Shown here in pieces: positions 1 to 16,200 of a DNA stretch of 64,000 nucleotides; within the stretch, counting starts at the first letter, position 1; each line of letters opens with the position of its first letter. The stretch is from Hericium rajendrae. Taxonomy: Eukaryota > Basidiomycota > Agaricomycetes > Russulales > Hericiaceae. The DNA is taken from the NCBI GenBank assembly GCA_033439255.1, contig CM065891.1, positions 1,798,001-1,862,000 on the forward strand. Reading direction: 5' to 3'. Made by a program: the position numbers and the translations under genes. Under the pieces are notes generated by a model that saw nothing but the letters and a program-made list of their open reading frames with translations, made no database searches and had not been told where the DNA came from.

Positions 1-734
1 CGTGGCCATCGCGGTGAGTCCTTTCCGAGCTGACGTTCCGCGAGATGCTGATGTCACTGAACGTGCGGCAGGAAGGAGGCGCTGCGGCTCCTGGGCGGCT
101 CGCCGTTCTTCGGCGCGTGGGACCCCGAGGTGTTAAAGCTGTATGTGGATTACGGGCTCACAGAGGATGCGAAAGGCGGAGTAAGGCTAAAGACGAGCGG
201 TGTGCAGGTGAGCGAGCGGGTCGTGCGCATCTCATGAAGCAGAGCTGATCTGCTTTCTAGGAAGCGGCGACCTTCTCAGATACGTGGCTGCGCTATGAGA
301 TGTGGGGAGCCATGCCCAAAATCGATGAGCGCATTGCGTTACGGTGGCTATCGCCTGAGGATGCAAAGGAGAGGTACGTCGGGGGTCGGTGTTCTCGGTC
401 GTTGCTCATGGTAGATCCACGGTCACTTGCAGCATAGGGAAGGCCGAGGAGATTGAACAGCAGCGCGTGTGGGTACGGCCTACGAATGCGTCCAACGTGC
501 GCGTCATGGGCGCGACTCACCTTGTACGTCCGTCTTCCTCTGCATCGTGTGCGTCGATTCGGGCGTGGATCTTTCTAATCCGGGACACAGATGGTGCAAG
601 AACGCCCCCGAGAAGTCGGTGAGTGGTGCAATGCAGACGTCCATGTCATCGTGTGTCTGACGTTCCTACTTACAGCGGATGCGATCCACAGTTTCCTGGT
701 GGAAAGGTATGGCACGATGCAGGCGCGTTTGTAG
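1..734 (+). CDS. Alpha/beta hydrolase family protein, 3' part only
   Basis: The gene runs in from the left edge, so its start and most of the catalytic domain are outside the window. Visible exons are 1-13, 71-207, 261-373, 433-523, 591-618 and 676-734, all with GT..AG introns. The spliced C-terminus contains WPSRKEAL, FFGAWDPEVLKLYVDYGL, LRYEMW, RVWVRPTN, GATHLMVQERP and a stop after QARL. This pattern (WPSR-x-A, then WDPRVLELYV-like, then GHL-x-V-QE-P) is known from fungal alpha/beta-hydrolase-fold proteins of about 350 residues; the H in GATHLMVQE would be the catalytic histidine. The substrate cannot be told from sequence. The identification as this fold is fairly secure; any specific function is not. 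Confidence 0.75.
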
Positions 735-827
735 ACGCGATCGCCGTGCCAGCGTATCAGAGATATCATGTCCGATTATACCCATACGCGACCTATATCT
801 GCTGAGAACATCTACTTTGTGTTGTAG

Positions 828-1103
828 AAGAATGAAATCTGGGACGCTGTTGACATCTGCGCATCACCGCGCTGTCCGACGTCCGACCTGGGCCTGGTCA
901 ACATTAAACGGGCGGACATTCCCACAAACAGCCCCTGTGGTTTGTTCCTAACGCACCACGCACAGCCTTTTGTGAGGATCTTGCCATCGCGGCCGCCCTC
1001 CACCCCGTCGGAAGCTGGGAGCAGGTGCGAAACGCCGGGCTTTCTGCGTATTATGATCTCCGCGTTGCCTCCCTTGGCAGTCCTCGGGCGCGAAGGAGAG
1101 TGA
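828..1103 (+). other. Open, coding-like stretch without a start codon
   Basis: After an acceptor-like ttgtag, a frame stays open from 828 to a TGA at 1101-1103 and reads NEIWDAVDICASPRC..., LVNIKRADIPTNSPC and so on. It follows the hydrolase stop by about 100 bases. It could be an internal exon of an unrecognised gene, a relic, or chance. I could not match it to a family or find a convincing first exon. Confidence 0.2.
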
Positions 1104-1947
1104 TGCCGACGGGGGCCTAGAGCAGGGGCTTAGGGATTATCGCGGGCAATACAGCCCTGGTGGACGCCTCGGTGCCTAAACAGTAATCATTGCATGGTTG
1201 CATGATACGCGAGTTTTCCGGATTGTGGACGAGTGCTGCGAGAGGCGTGTGCGAGATGGTGTGCAGCATGCTGCGCGGGGCCTTCAAATTGAAACAAGGC
1301 TTGTAAGGAGGCTAAGGAGGACAGGGAGATGGCAGTTGAGTGACATGAGCATGTGAGGAGGAAGAGCGGCGAGGCACGAAAGGGCACCAGTGACCGGAGG
1401 ACAGGACCGCTCGAGCGCGTGTCGCGAGATTAGAGAAGCAGCCCCGCGCCTTGCGGCGAGAGCTCCTCCTACTTACATATATCAGAACGACGACGGTGCC
1501 AGTGCGGGTCCATACCGGCGCAACGTCGCCTCTGGATGCATGCACGTTGCTCGTCCTCGCCCCGGCCAACCCCACCCCGCACCCATTGCTAGCCCGGGGC
1601 ACCTGATGCCCGGCGGCATATTCGCGTCGATGACGCGCAGGCGCGAGCCGGCCAGCGAGGGCGGCGGTGGGCGGCTGCGAAGCGGACTGGCGGGGACAGT
1701 GGTGCGAGCGCCGTCGCCGACGTGTTCGAGAATCGAAGAGGAAGGGGACGGTGCATCGATGAACGTGCCCCCCGAGCCCGTATTTGGAGCGGAAGTATAT
1801 AAGAGGCATCATCGTCCCCGTCTCGCCCTTGCCCGCTCACACTCCGCTCCCCACATCCTCTTCCTCTCCACCACAACCACAAAACCCTTCCACATCCTCC
1901 CGTCCCCAGCAACTTCCACCACACCCTCGCCTCTGTCGTCCCCAATC
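1104..1947 (+). promoter_or_regulatory. 5' region of UGPase copy A, with TATA box
   Basis: No gene seen. TATATAAG lies at 1796-1803, about 145 bases before the ATG at 1948. It is followed by a long C/T-rich tract (about 1818-1945), typical of strongly expressed fungal genes. An open frame crosses this region from 1390, but it is GC-rich and joins the UGPase frame only by chance. Confidence 0.6.
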
Positions 1948-4085
<2,138 letters not shown>

Positions 4086-4734
4086 CTTATATTCCATCTT
4101 AACTCCCCGGATCCAGCGGACTGTCTAGCTCGTGCACTTTCCTTCCTTCCCCAATGCAGCCTCGTCCCTTGTTTTGTCTTCTGTACCATTACTAATAGAT
4201 TCGGTCAGCCTGCCGCTGTCAGGCGGACGTGTACGTCCACTGCAGATTAGAGGCTCGCACGGACGGTCTGTCTACCTTACGTCATGTTTCATTATTTGGT
4301 TTTCTCCTCTCAGGATTGGTGGTCGCAGTTGTTCTTGTTCTCGTCGCAAATAAGTTTCGTGCATACATATCGCGTTCTGTATCCCTTCGGCATATGTAGT
4401 CCCAATTCAAGTCTGCATTCGCAAGCTATTTTGGCTGTTTTGAGGCTTATTCAATCATACAGACGGATTCATTCCAAGATCATCGCATTGCGAGGGCTTC
4501 TAAGTATTCTTGGTATGTCTACGAACATCAAGCGTTCATGGGCAGCGAGAAGTAAACCAGAGAAAACGGATACGAAGGAGGGGAGTAGCACCCTGCACGC
4601 GTGCGGTGTGGGAAATAGGATTCATTATGGAGGGTATCGAGGGGTAGGGGAATCTTTGTTGACATTTGACATCTATACGAGAGCCAGGAACAGAGAGCGT
4701 GTGCCTGCATTTGCGTTTGGGCGGGCGGGGGCGT
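4086..4734. other. 3' flanks between convergent UGPase copies
   Basis: About 650 bases separate the two stop codons. An open frame of 165 codons (4284-4781, plus) crosses the spacer and the antisense of copy B, but it has no codon pattern or motif I would trust. The spacer should hold both 3' UTRs, which could overlap as antisense transcripts. Confidence 0.5.
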
Positions 4735-6975
<2,241 letters not shown>

Positions 6976-7303
6976 GGTATGTGACGAGGGCAAGGAGATG
7001 GCAGGGAGTCGCTAGCGAGAAGCAGCGCGCAGACTTTATACGGACAGCACCCGTGCACGTGGGTCAACTACAACACGCGAAATATATTCATCGCAGGTCT
7101 GGGCCCCACAAGGCATGCATTATACACGACTCTCTGCCACACAACTTCATCGTTGAAACTAATACAGGGACATCCAAGTCGCAACCATACACGGCGGACT
7201 TGGTCTCCGTTCCGGGAAGGAAGACAATTACGGCAGACTCAGGCCGCCGCACTTTCTCCGAACGACAGTTGACATCCTACAACGTCCTAGGCACTACATC
7301 TAC
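6976..7303. promoter_or_regulatory. Divergent promoter between UGPase copy B and the coiled-coil gene
   Basis: The two start codons are 328 bases apart on opposite strands. On the minus strand TATAAAG (7034-7040) lies about 60 bases upstream of the UGPase copy B start. No TATA box is evident for the plus-strand gene. Confidence 0.55.
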
Positions 7304-7974
7304 ATGAGCGCGGACCAAGCAAGAATCCGCGCTCTCCAGGATGAGCTCAGGCGCGTCAAAAAGCAGCTGCAGGAGGAACGGAGACAAGCCGCCGTCGACA
7401 AGACTGCCGCGACGCGTGAAAGCCGTCATGCGCGGCAGGAGGCACACGATCAACTGACGAGCCAGATGAGCGAGATTGCAACCGCCCTCACAAACATTGG
7501 ACAAGAAAAGAGCAGTTGTGCTGAACATGCGGAGGAACGAGCTGCTCAGATTAGACAGACATGCACCGAGCAGGACGCGAAACTCGATGATGTCCTGGAC
7601 GCTGTCCGGAGTATCCGTGACGAACAAGAAACCACGAAAGCGATGCTTGAAGAGGAGAAGGCACTTTCTGCTAGCAAGCCCAGTATGTCGCCAACCATAT
7701 GCTGCTCACCGTTGCGTCTGATCGCTGTCCACAGGTGTGGAAACGGTGCTTGAGGAGATCAGAGTCCAACAAGCCGCTAACACGGAAGCAATCACTATGC
7801 TTTCACGTCGTAAGTTCATGGCTTGCTGGAACGTGACTTCGCAGTCACTCATCTATATCCCCGTATTCCTTAGGCACAGAAGAAGATGCAAGAAGACAAC
7901 ACGAGGAACTCAGGAGTTTGCTTCTGGCTACAGCTTCTGCGCGCGAAAGTGATTCATTCGATCACGAGGAATAG
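7304..7974 (+). CDS. Small coiled-coil protein, uncharacterised
   Basis: Three exons (7304-7682, 7735-7809, 7874-7974) give 184 residues. Nearly the whole protein is a charged, Q/E/R/K-rich heptad-like coil (ALQDELRRVKKQLQEERRQ near the start, VLEEIRVQQAANTEAI later) ending in SDSFDHEE. There are no catalytic motifs, signal peptide or membrane segment. The splice sites (a|gtatgt..cacag, c|gtaagt..cttag) keep one frame, which supports the model. I do not recognise a family; it may be the C-terminal part of a cytoskeletal or scaffold type of protein, but an upstream exon was not found. Confidence 0.65.
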
Positions 7975-8664
7975 ACTGCTCAGCTGCCTAGGGCACACGC
8001 TGAGTGGCTTGCGATTCTACTGCGATTCTTGAGGATGGATTATATACTCCATTTCAGATCGTGTACATAAAAAACCGTACCTAGGGACTTCTGGTCTCCA
8101 TTACAGACCGTGATGATTGCAAAAGATGTCTGAGGACTACAAGAGCCAGACAAACTTGAATGTAACCTAAACGCAACTGTGTGGACAGAGTAGGAAATGG
8201 GGAGAGAATATCTTAGAAAGAGATATCAGACTCGTTGATCCCGACTTCGCTATACAGCATCTTAGCATATAGTACTCGTGGACAAAAGAAGGGAAACCAT
8301 CCACCCGAGTAACCTAGAATGTGATCAATTGCAAATATACTAGTAGCAGTCTTCGAGCTGGCATGTTCAGTTGTACAACAAATTACAGTATTGCTTTCGG
8401 AAACGATAAAGGCCATTTATATCACCTACAGTGCGTCCGATTTATTTGAGGTCGTTTTCTTAGGCAGCCTCGCACCCTCGTGTTCAGAACGGATGTTCTT
8501 TAGTAGGAGATGGTCATCTCCTCGTCAGAGAATGCGGAGCACGAATTCGAGACTGGACAGATGAGATAGTGAGCGAACACTTTCAAAGGCTGAGTGGCGA
8601 GGAAATCACAATATTTGCGGTTCGAATCATGGCCGCCCGAGATCTGGGCCGTCCTGATCTAGGA
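7975..8664. other. Intergenic, no gene seen
   Basis: AT-richer stretch with short open frames only. A minus-strand frame at 8213-8416 is open but has no recognisable motif and no splice support. Confidence 0.4.
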
Positions 8665-10473
8665 TCAACATGCGAGGATCTGATAGTCTAAAGAATTTCT
8701 ATGAATATCCGAAGGACAGTCATCGCGGTCTAAGCAAATTCGTAAACATACCGACAGTATCTCAGCTAGCCTGAACACGACTCCCGTTGAAAGAGACCCA
8801 AGGCGTGCTGTCCCAGAAAAGTCGGTGAACTTAAATCCTTCAGCAAGCGGCCTCCTGAAATTGGCCGAGGTACTCACTGTGTTTGGTCTGACTTCATGGA
8901 TGAGCTTAGCCATTGTGAGTGGAGCTTCGTTATGGGCTGATGCATATATCTATGACCATCCGGAGATGCGTGAGCATTTGTAGGTATTTGCCTGCACATT
9001 GTTGAACAGACCTTCAGTAAATCATTGACGTCGTCATCCGAGACTGTGGTCCTTTCCGCGTCCGGCTCAGTCTGAATGACTTCCCATAAGCAGGCTTTCC
9101 GCTGTCATTCGGAAGTGATTGCCTACCTCCAGGAGATACAACGACAGTAACTCCAGCGGGTCTATATCCTGAATGGTGGTATGGATAACGGAGTGCTACA
9201 CAAATGAAGTGAAATTTGACTCACGCTATCATTATCCTCCATATCCTGCTGTGACGACAGAATGAGATGGTCGTCGGAGGCCGCCAATTTAGCAATTGTG
9301 GGTGAGTACTTGAGGGCCCGAGATTGTGATTGGTATATTGCCGGATATGGTTGGTAGCGCTGTCTACCAGGTGGCTTTCTCTTAGATTTTTCTGCGTCTG
9401 ATATCTGGGGGGTAGATGATGCATTCCGTGTGAGATACGCCAGTTTGGACTGGAGCCTAGCCAGCAAAGGCCTGTCAGCCGACATGAGGCGGCGAATGAA
9501 CACAGTCTGATTGCGCTTCAACTGGGAGGCGGCCTGGTTGAGATCATCAACGGAAGTCGTAGACGCGTCTGGATGAATTGCCCAGGGCCCGTGATTGACA
9601 TAGGGAGACATTGACGTGGCCGTAGAATGTGTGAAATCCAGACCACCAGCTCCGATAGCCGGGACGTCAACGTCAAGCGAGATCGAACCTTTGATACTCC
9701 TTCGCTCGTCGGCAATCGATGTCCATGCAGTGGTCTTAGTGTGTCCATAGACGAACATGAGACCATGGGGGTGCCGGTATCGCGCATCGCATTGTTGACT
9801 GAAACCGCGCCAGAGCTCCCAGCGCGACTCGCAGTAAGTCTTCAATCTGTCGAGCGGTCCCTTTCTGCTCTCCCCTTCAGATCGCAAAACAAGTGCCGCA
9901 CCCGTCTGTCGCTCTGACGTGAATTTGAAGGTCGCACCAGGCTCAAAGCTAGACAATGCAGCGATTTTTGAGCCTTTGCTCAAGATGGCAAGTCGTTTGG
10001 ACGAACTCACAGCGGCAAAGGGTCCACGCTAGCGTGGGATTCAATCTCTGTTACTTTGCAATGCTTCATAGAGTGTGGACCCTTCTGGAGATATTCATCT
10101 AGCTCGACTTCATAGGCCGGCATCGTCAGAACTTCGTGACCGAGAGGAACACCGTAATTGTTTGGCCAGGGCGCTTCGTATGTACCTGGGACATAGGACT
10201 CCGAAGTTGACGAAGTTGCTGGCGTTGCAGCATTGTCCTCGATGCGCGTATCTCCGTAAAACACATTGAATATTCGCCGAAAACGTCCCTCGCTGCGAAG
10301 CAATTCCTCAGATCCGCTGTGTCAAATAAAAGACAGAGATGGACGCACTCCATGTAACCGACATCCCCAATCTGAACTTCATGGCGCGGAGAAAATGGTT
10401 CTGCCTTCCAGATAGGCAGGCCGTGTCCGAGCATGTAAAGCTCGTCTTCGTAAATCTTCCAGTATCTTGTCAT
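8665..10473 (-). CDS. Uncharacterised agaricomycete-type protein
   Basis: The spliced model has exons 10473-10349, 10292-10011, 9948-9225, 9168-9127, 9071-9012 and 8949 down to 8665 (about 505 residues). Its layout matches a large family of hypothetical proteins I know from mushroom-forming fungi: an N-terminal RYWKIYEDELYMLGHGLP..W, then VQIGDVGYM, a FRRIFN segment, a middle FKFTSERQTGAALVL, RWELWRGFSQQ, FVYGHTKTTAWTS, and QTVFIRRLMSADRP. Frame is conserved across the 56-nt and 62-nt introns at 10293-10348 and 9949-10010. The C-terminal part holds DIDPLELLSLYLLE and AKLIHEVRPNT. The 3' end is uncertain: a further intron after position 8878 is possible. Function is unknown. The start could also be the in-frame ATG at 10578. 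Confidence 0.65.
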
Positions 10474-11708
10474 CCCCCCTGAGAATTTGACAGTTTGACG
10501 GACTCGCAGGCGTGTGGACTGTGAGGGAGGTCTGACTGAAAGACGGTAGAAGGACGTAGGGTGATGACTCCACCCCACGGGGGCGCCCCCATTCGCCGCT
10601 TCTTATCCAAATGCCTCGGCGGCTAGAAAACGGCATCTGCACACATGACGTGCATACCTAAAAAAAGGGGACAGGAATGATAAATATGTGCATCCCCATA
10701 CTTTACAACAATATTAGCTATCGAAAAGCTACACTTCGTGGTTAAAGCGGTGGGAGACGAGTCTGCACAATACTGCCACAATGTCATGGAGAATACTTAC
10801 CAGTCAGACGAACATATTCAAAGACCAGACGAATAGTGCGTAACTCTTGTCCGAAGTGCTTTTCATGTCATGTTATATAACAGATGGCCTCGGAAGAGCT
10901 ATTTTGGGCGGAGTTGCGCTGAGAATATCGCCACCGTTGATACTGACAGATCCGCACCCATTCCGTAGATGTGCACCTGCTGCATCGCATGTATAATATT
11001 CACTGTATCATCCCAGAAGAGAGGAGAACGTAAGATATCGGATTGATTTGTAGAAGACAAAGGCACTTACTTCATGCACAGGTCTGCTCCAAGCTGTCTT
11101 TACATACTACTCCGTAGTATATTCACAAAGAATCTGCCGCCGGATCCATTACCAGCTCTCCAAGGCGGCTTTAGCCTCGAGTAACGTTTGAGGAGTGATT
11201 ACTGGCCATATGTGCATGATAAACAGCTGACTTTGTCGGTTTGGTAGAGGAAAAGGTTTCGAGGATGGATTATCTATTTTTCAGTCTCCCAAAGGCAGAA
11301 TGGACACCGTGACTTTGATTCGACCTGCGTGCCTCAAGATCGACGTGTCTGAGATAAATAAGCTTGAGGTTCTACATTGCAGACCTTGTCCAGATCAAAG
11401 CATTTCAACAGTGACGAAAAGAAATCAAACGAAATGATGATCGCGATCGTAGTGGAAGCAGAGCAAGTACACGCGACGTGTCCTGCAAAGTGTCCTGCTT
11501 TGGGTATACGTAGCGGCTTTGGGCGCTTGCCACCAGTTGGCAATTGGCGGGAAGGAACAGTAACGCGCAACCGGCTTCAATTGATATCACATTCTGTCAC
11601 TCGCAGTGCTCGGCGTCTGAGCATGCCCGTTCTTCTCTCTGTTCGACCACCCCAATTGACTCGCGCTCTCCTTGACAAAGACACCAGAGCTCGACGCCAG
11701 GATCTGTC
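10474..11708. other. Intergenic, no gene seen
   Basis: About 1.2 kb without a supported gene. Open frames at 11377-11748 and 11577-12056 overlap the start of the next gene and are its shadows. Confidence 0.5.
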
Positions 11709-13216
11709 ATGTCCTCGACGAAACCATCCGTTATCGTGCCTGTGGTGAAGCAGCAAGCCTCGTTGGAGGACCAGTACAAGCGCACAGTTGCACGCATCGA
11801 ATCGATCCAGTCTCACCTCAAGCAGACACCGACAGGCACGCGACTCCAGGGAAAGGTGGGCGTGATCACGGGTGTGGGCTCGGTGAAGGGCATCGGGTGC
11901 GTGTCGCACGTTGCAACGACAGCAAGCAAACCATTGACCCTGTGTTGTGCTGCACAGTCGCGCCTCGGCTCTCCTATTCGCACATGAGGGTACGATCTCT
12001 TCATTTAGTTTGCGGTTAGACGCCGGCCCCAGATTGATATCGTGCGCAGGAGCCAAACACCTGTATCTTATGGATTTCTCGGCTCAGAACCTGCCCGATC
12101 TGAAGTCCACAATTGAGAGGTCGTATCCGGACGTGAAGGTGCTCGCGATTACACGTCGTTTGGGCGGTCCAGTTGCTGATGCTTCATGGCCAGGTGGATG
12201 TCATACAGGGTGATGCCGCTGACGAGACTACAATTTCGGGGTTGTGTGAACGGGCATTACAGGAGGAAGGGCGCCTGGACGTGTTCTTTGCAAATGTAGG
12301 AGTTGCGCATTTGATGGCACTCATCCCTCACGAACATATGTCTAGGCCGGTATCGCAACCGCAGCACTGGTAGAAGACACCTCTGTGGAAGTCTTCACTG
12401 AGGTGATGAGGGTTAACGCGCTTTCGTATGTTGCGGTCTATAGATGAATTCCTACCTCGTTTGACCGGCGCGACGTAGGTGCTTTCTAGCTGTCAAATAT
12501 GGCTCGGCGGCTATGAAGAAGTCAAATGCCTCTCGGGGCAAACCTCTCAGCGGAGGCAGCATCATCCTCACCGCTTCCGGTATGTTCTCTTCACTATGAC
12601 ATCGTATTGCTGATATTCTGATCTCCGACGATCAGTTGCGGGCTTGCAGTCAGGCGCAGGGTCGGTGGATTGTACGGCTCATCTACGCACTAAGCTATAT
12701 GGAGACTGACGCGTTCCCGATTTGCAGATAGCGCAAGTAAGGCCGCGTAAGTTGTCAATGAGGCGTACACGCCTTCGTACTCACTGTGGATTCAGAGTCA
12801 ACTCGATGGCCAAGACGAGCGCCTGGCAACTGCAAAGGACCGACATACGCGTTAATTCGATCTGCCCCGGGCTCATTGAGACGGGTATGACGGCCGGTGT
12901 GTTCGACTATGCGCGTAAACGAGGCAACGCGGCCAAAATTGGACAGCTCAATGCAATGGGAAGATATGGCATTGCAGAAGGTATGTAGATACGTCTGGAT
13001 ATCCATTAGCTCTAACTGCTGACTGCTATCGCAGAAATCGCCCAAGCTGCTCTCTTCCTGGCGTCTGGTGAGCGCTGCTGTGGCAAAGCAAAATTGCTCG
13101 GCGCCTTCTCTCTAACTTTCTTCACAGATGATTCCAGCTACGTGAATGGGCAGAACCTGGCCGTCGACGGTGCACTCTCGAGCTCTGTTCCTGTAGTCCC
13201 TGGTAAACTCGCCTAG
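11709..13216 (+). CDS. Short-chain dehydrogenase/reductase (SDR)
   Basis: Eleven exons (11709-11896, 11958-11989, 12050-12138, 12194-12295, 12346-12425, 12479-12579, 12636-12671, 12728-12746, 12796-12980, 13035-13067, 13128-13216) give 317 residues. Classical SDR elements are in order: GVITGVGSVKGIG (cofactor-binding Rossmann loop), GDAADE, FFANAGIA (NAG motif), a Ser-containing strand SIILTAS, YSASKAA (catalytic Tyr-Lys), RVNSICPGLIETGM and a C-terminal YVNGQNLAVDGA. The family is NAD(P)(H)-dependent; the substrate cannot be predicted. The N-terminus has about 45 extra residues before the Rossmann fold, predicted helical and charged. The small exons of 19, 32, 33 and 36 nt all keep the frame, which gives high confidence in the model. 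Confidence 0.92.
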
Positions 13217-16200
13217 GCTCTTATGCCGCGTGCCGTAGGAAGTTCGACTGCTATCTTCTGCAATCTGCTTAAAGAGACTCAGCGGAGCGCGGCTTGTACC
13301 AAATGTGATGTTATATTTGTAGGACTCTCGCATTGGCCGATCGATGATCTCTGTCATTTCTATTCCCGAAATTTCGCGTTTAATCCAGTCTCCTACAAAT
13401 CGACAACGTATAGAGGTCAATACACCTGTACACAACCTGTACAGTCCCGGTGTCTATGAGTTTATGTCATTGTCAAGGCGAAATATGTAAAATCGAACAC
13501 GTGAGTAGAAGATGGTCATTGGTGGCTGAGTTTTGGAAACTCCGCGAATGACCATCTCAATCAAAGCCTTGCAAGCGTTCACGGGCTATGCGGTGAGGAT
13601 GTCGAAATGCCTCTACAGGCGGTGATGAGATGCAGGAAAGACTCGGTATGGCAGTGGACGTCCGCAGCGCTGGAGGTGATGATAAGTAGGCACGGAAGAT
13701 AGAAATAGAGGAAGGAATTCACCCAGAATCGGTTACTAGGAATCAGTCGCGGATGCAAAGTAAAGGTGACTTGGAGCCCTTCCGCTGCTAACTAGATCCT
13801 TCTACCGTCAATGGGTAGAAAGCAGACGACAACTGGGGTCTCCGATAAATATATCTGCAATAGCTAGCCATGTTCTGGACAATCTTATGCCACTAGGTCG
13901 TCAATGGTCCAGACTTGCATTGCGAGATAGCCCGAGGGCCCGAGTAATATTCGGGACTTTTCTATTCACGAAGAAAATAGCAGAAGGCATGGTTTACATA
14001 CATGGCGTCCTCTCGCTAAGATCTTAGCTGCCAGCCTTGTGGGACGGGGTTCAAAGCCGCCACCCACGTCACCCTGCCCTCGATCGCATCTGTCTCTCCT
14101 CCCCAAGCTCCGAAAGATGGCGCTCATTAGCTTGCTGTCGTCTGTGTTGCCATCTGGATGGGGGTAGGGTTGGTAAATAAACAAACGACCGTGAAGGCGA
14201 CGGCAAAACGACAAAATGTGGGACGGAGGAAGGAGAAGAAGCGGAAGACGCCGCGGCCACGAAAACAGAAAGCGGCGAATTCGATCGTACGTACGGCATC
14301 CTCACATGCCCAGATTACGATGATCATTTTAGAAACTCTTCAAGTTCAAAGAAGCTCCCACCTTCCTGAGCGATGCATGCATATCTCCCGTTAATCCTCC
14401 ATGAACTCGTCCGGGTTGTACTAGTAATCGTAAGGGATATCAGCATTCTACAATTGTACTGATAATCGACATTCTAACTTACTCCTTACTCGGAAAGCCA
14501 AAAATGACGCGGCGCATATGGTGCTTCAATTGAGTTGTCAGATCAAGGAATCATTGGTGGATCGCTCCTCTGGCAAGTAATCAGGTCTGTATCTGTCGAA
14601 CGCTTTTCAAAAATGACTTGGTATAGGTGCTCACGGCATATAAGTTAACAGACTCTAGATGGGCAGCCGACTCCAAGACTGCAGCCATCGTCCGATTCAT
14701 CCACGGCTTCAAGTGTCGCAAAGGAAACAAGGACGGCGATGGTCGGGTATTGCGTCGCATCCTGAAGCAATGTGCGGAGGCGGACAGCAGCGGTGCCTAC
14801 GTCTGGAGCCTCTTCCATTCCCATGGTATGGTCTCTGAACGACATCCACAGCATAACGGCGGAAGCCGTAAGAAGTCCATGTTACCAAGGGAAGGGAGGC
14901 CCCAGATCCTATCACTGCTGTCGTCTGCCCACGACACTGAGCACGAATAGCGTGGATGGTATGGCACCAGTCCCTGTATATGGCGCTGGAAGGACAAGAT
15001 CGAATAGGTGATAGTGCAATGACGAGGAGAGGTACTCGTGGTATCCATTGCATGACCATACACAAGACCCTACGCAAGACCCATATGCGGGAGCGGCAAT
15101 TGGACCTCCTTCTATGAAGGAGAGCTAGTTGTATGCTCTGCCGCCCAGTGGAGATCGAAATTTCAGTGACCAGAGTTCCTCATAGTGCATCAAGAGATAG
15201 CGGTCCAGAATTATGGGGAGAACAGAGTAGGGGATAAAATTTGAATCTAGAGGAACGGGAACCGGTGAGGGTTATGAGGGGCTTGATAAAGTCCTGAACG
15301 GCGGTAAGAGTCCCTTTATACATTCTGGCCGATGAAAATCGAGCCAAAAGTGAGTCCATCATGAGGCTTACCATCGATCCTGCGATAGACAAATGCGATC
15401 GCTAATTTGGCCCGCATTCAGCGTGGGCGACAGGAACACCCGGCAGCTCGTCTGGCACGAGGCCTTGGGGCCGAAGGGTAGAGTCCTGAGTTATCACGAT
15501 CAATCGAGCACGGCTTTGCATTGTCAAGGAGAAGGCCGGCCCCACATTGTTGAGGACGGATTTGGGGGATTTCGAAAACCGCTACTCCGATCGGATCCAT
15601 GGAAGGACAATGCAACGCTGGCCCGGAGCGGTGCTGCCTGCAGGCCTGGCTCGTGTCTGTCCAATAGCAACCGTCTGGGCAATTTGTCGACCATCTGTTC
15701 GGTCGGACACGCCCCGAAATTCGTCCTCTTGTCTCCTCTGGCACACGTTGGTCTTCCTCGTTCTTCCGCGGCTTCATTCTTGAGATTCCTTCCGGATATG
15801 TACGACAACCTCATTTATGAGCGCAAGGCGTCAATATCGGAAAGAAGCTTGGAAGGAAAACTTCCTGCCGTTTTTTGATGACTTTATAGGGGTTTATTCC
15901 GCTGACTACACAAGCCAGGACAGATTTGAACTGGTACACTGCGGACGGTTTGGATAAGGGGCTTTTCTCCGCGATACACTGCAGCGACGAGTTTGAAGCG
16001 AAATGAGGGAGGCTGCGTACGTGTGGATAGCAGAGAGCTTCGGTTGCTTTCAGTGACGGTCATGACAGACTACGTGCGTGCGTTCCTCATTGTCTTCATT
16101 TGCTTCTTCACAACGATCCCTTTTCTCCGGCCATCGATGCAACATTGCTTTATCTTGCAGCCTTCCCGAGCAATGTGATGAACGGACGGATAGTGGCGCT

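Noticed and set aside
8586-8630. tRNA-like B box (GGTTCGAATC) preceded by GGCTGAGTGGC at about 8.6 kb
   Set aside because: The spacing between the A-box-like and B-box-like motifs is about 33 nt instead of about 44 or more, the T-stem does not pair, and no acceptor stem or anticodon arm could be formed.
15393-15878. 161-codon plus frame with overlapping minus frames
   Set aside because: No motif, no splice partners, and frames open on both strands at once.
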